Shown one piece after another: positions 63,115-64,000 of a stretch of DNA of 64,000 nt. Each line of letters opens with the position of its first letter. The stretch's first letter is position 1. Both the position numbers and the translations under genes were made by a program. The notes under the pieces are model-generated. The model was given only the letters and a program-made list of their open reading frames with translations. It searched no databases and was not told the DNA's origin. The stretch lies in assembly GCF_013408245.1 (NCBI RefSeq), contig NZ_JACBYS010000005.1, forward strand, positions 62,001-126,000, read 5' to 3'. The stretch comes from Duganella sp. 1224. Its GTDB lineage: Bacteria; Pseudomonadota; Gammaproteobacteria; Burkholderiales; Burkholderiaceae_D.

Positions 63115-64000
63115 GTGAAAAAAAGACTGTTGCTGACCACGCTGACCCTGACCCTGATGACCGCCTTCGCCGCCGACGCGCCTTTGCAATCCGGCATCGA
63201 CCTCCCGAACATGGACACCAGCGTGCGTCCGCAAGACGATTTCTTCACCTACCTCAACGGCAGCTGGCTGAAGACCACCGAGATCCCGGCCGACAAATCC
63301 AGCTGGGGCACGTTTGCCAAGCTGCGCGACGACACGCTGCCGCAGCTGCGCGGCCTGATCGAAAAAGCCCAGGCCGAGAAAGCCAAGAACGGCACCGAGC
63401 CGCAAAAGATCGCCGACCTGTACGCCAGTTACATGGATGAGGCCAGGCTGAACGAACTGGGCATCCGCCCGCTCGCCGGCGAGCTGAACCGCATTCGCGG
63501 CCTGAAGGACAAGAAGGGTCTGCCGATCCTGTTCGCCCACCTGGCGCAGGTCGGCATCACCACGCCGTACGGCGTCGGCGTGCGTCAGGACGCGCGCGAA
63601 TCGACCAGGTACGCGGTGTACATCGGCCAGAGCGGCCTGGGCTTGCCAGACCGCGACTACTACCTGAAAAAAGATGACGCCAAGCTGGCCGCCGCCCTGG
63701 CCAAGTACGAGTTGTACATCGCCAAGGTACTGACGCTGGCCGGCGACCACAACGCCAGTGCCAACGCCAAAAAAATCGTTGCGCTGGAAACCGCGCTGGC
63801 GGAAGTGCAGTGGACCAAGGTCGAGAACCGCGACCCGGTCAAGCGCTACAACAAGATGCCGATCAAGCAGTTGACCGACCTGGCGCCGGGCTACGACTGG
63901 GGCCACGCGCTGGCCTCGACCGGCGTGGCCAACAAGGTCGATTACGTGATCGTCAACCAGCCGAGCTACCTGACCGGCTTTGCCGCGCTGCTGGAGAAGA
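63115..64000 (+). CDS. M13-family metallopeptidase (PepO/neprilysin type), C-terminus outside window
   Basis: The first 295 residues of an exported M13 zinc peptidase. The start is GTG 63115, six bases after AAGGA, giving the signal peptide MKKRLLLTTLTLTLMTAFA. The N-terminal M13 domain is recognisable by DTSVRPQDDFFTYLNGSWL, GVRQDARESTRYAVYIGQSGL and LPDRDYYL (each in part). The zinc site HExxH lies beyond the window edge. M13 enzymes cleave oligopeptides in the periplasm. Co-transcription with the TonB receptor suggests uptake and trimming of peptides. Confidence 0.9.
   Translation, partial: MKKRLLLTTLTLTLMTAFAADAPLQSGIDLPNMDTSVRPQDDFFTYLNGSWLKTTEIPADKSSWGTFAKLRDDTLPQLRGLIEKAQAEKAKNGTEPQKIADLYASYMDEARLNELGIRPLAGELNRIRGLKDKKGLPILFAHLAQVGITTPYGVGVRQDARESTRYAVYIGQSGLGLPDRDYYLKKDDAKLAAALAKYELYIAKVLTLAGDHNASANAKKIVALETALAEVQWTKVENRDPVKRYNKMPIKQLTDLAPGYDWGHALASTGVANKVDYVIVNQPSYLTGFAALLEK

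Noticed and set aside
60892..63906. Long minus-strand open frame opposite the TonB receptor and M13 peptidase
   Set aside because: Composition is that of an antisense shadow; the plus strand carries recognisable proteins with signal peptides and ribosome sites.

Overview
The window is high-GC chromosomal DNA. Its gene content points to a betaproteobacterium of the Burkholderiales, most likely Oxalobacteraceae (Massilia, Duganella or Janthinobacterium type). The markers are a phaA-phaB polyhydroxybutyrate pair, hemA-prfA-prmC, minCDE, proteobacterial gshA, metE with a divergent metR, and NtrC-type regulators. This is inference from gene families; no rRNA or tRNA gene is present to settle it. 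About 46 protein genes are densely packed, often with 1-4 base stop/start overlaps. I saw no insertion sequence, phage gene, CRISPR array or integration site.

Region by region. 1-7.8 kb: a MacB/FtsX-type ABC export operon (adaptor, ATPase, two paralogous permeases) faces away from an NtrC-family regulator and its kinase; the gap holds a sigma-54-type promoter and two inverted-repeat sites. 7.8-14 kb: GNAT acetyltransferase, Ohr peroxidase, an orphan propeller-type sensor kinase, and a LysR/NmrA-like pair. 14-18.6 kb: a Fur-box-preceded iron unit, a siderophore receptor coupled to a PepSY-flavodoxin-reductase fusion. 18.6-21.3 kb: gshA with a class II deacetylase-like amidohydrolase. 21.5-36.4 kb: a 13-kb gene for a giant Ig-repeat/RTX surface protein, followed by an AraC-type response regulator that lacks a standard start codon and a degenerate kinase-like protein.

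36.4-44 kb: housekeeping genes (prmC, dsbB, prfA, hemA, an OmpR-type regulator, minCDE). 44-47.4 kb: metE and metR, divergent. 47.4-49.6 kb: phaA-phaB behind a perfect FNR-type box with a correctly spaced -10 element and a leader containing a tiny ORF and a hairpin. 49.7-59.8 kb: proline iminopeptidase, membrane and unknown proteins, fadH, a YbaL-type antiporter with a solute-binding protein, a KAS III-like enzyme and a C-terminal processing protease. 59.8-64 kb: a Spy/CpxP-like protein behind a CpxR-like box and a leader terminator, then a TonB receptor and an M13 peptidase that runs off the window.

A palindromic 24-30 bp element built from GGGGTC/GACCCC units occurs eight times, each time 11-61 bases past a stop codon and never inside a gene. 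It is the main dispersed repeat here. The least-explained locus is the giant surface protein with its unusual two-gene signalling pair.
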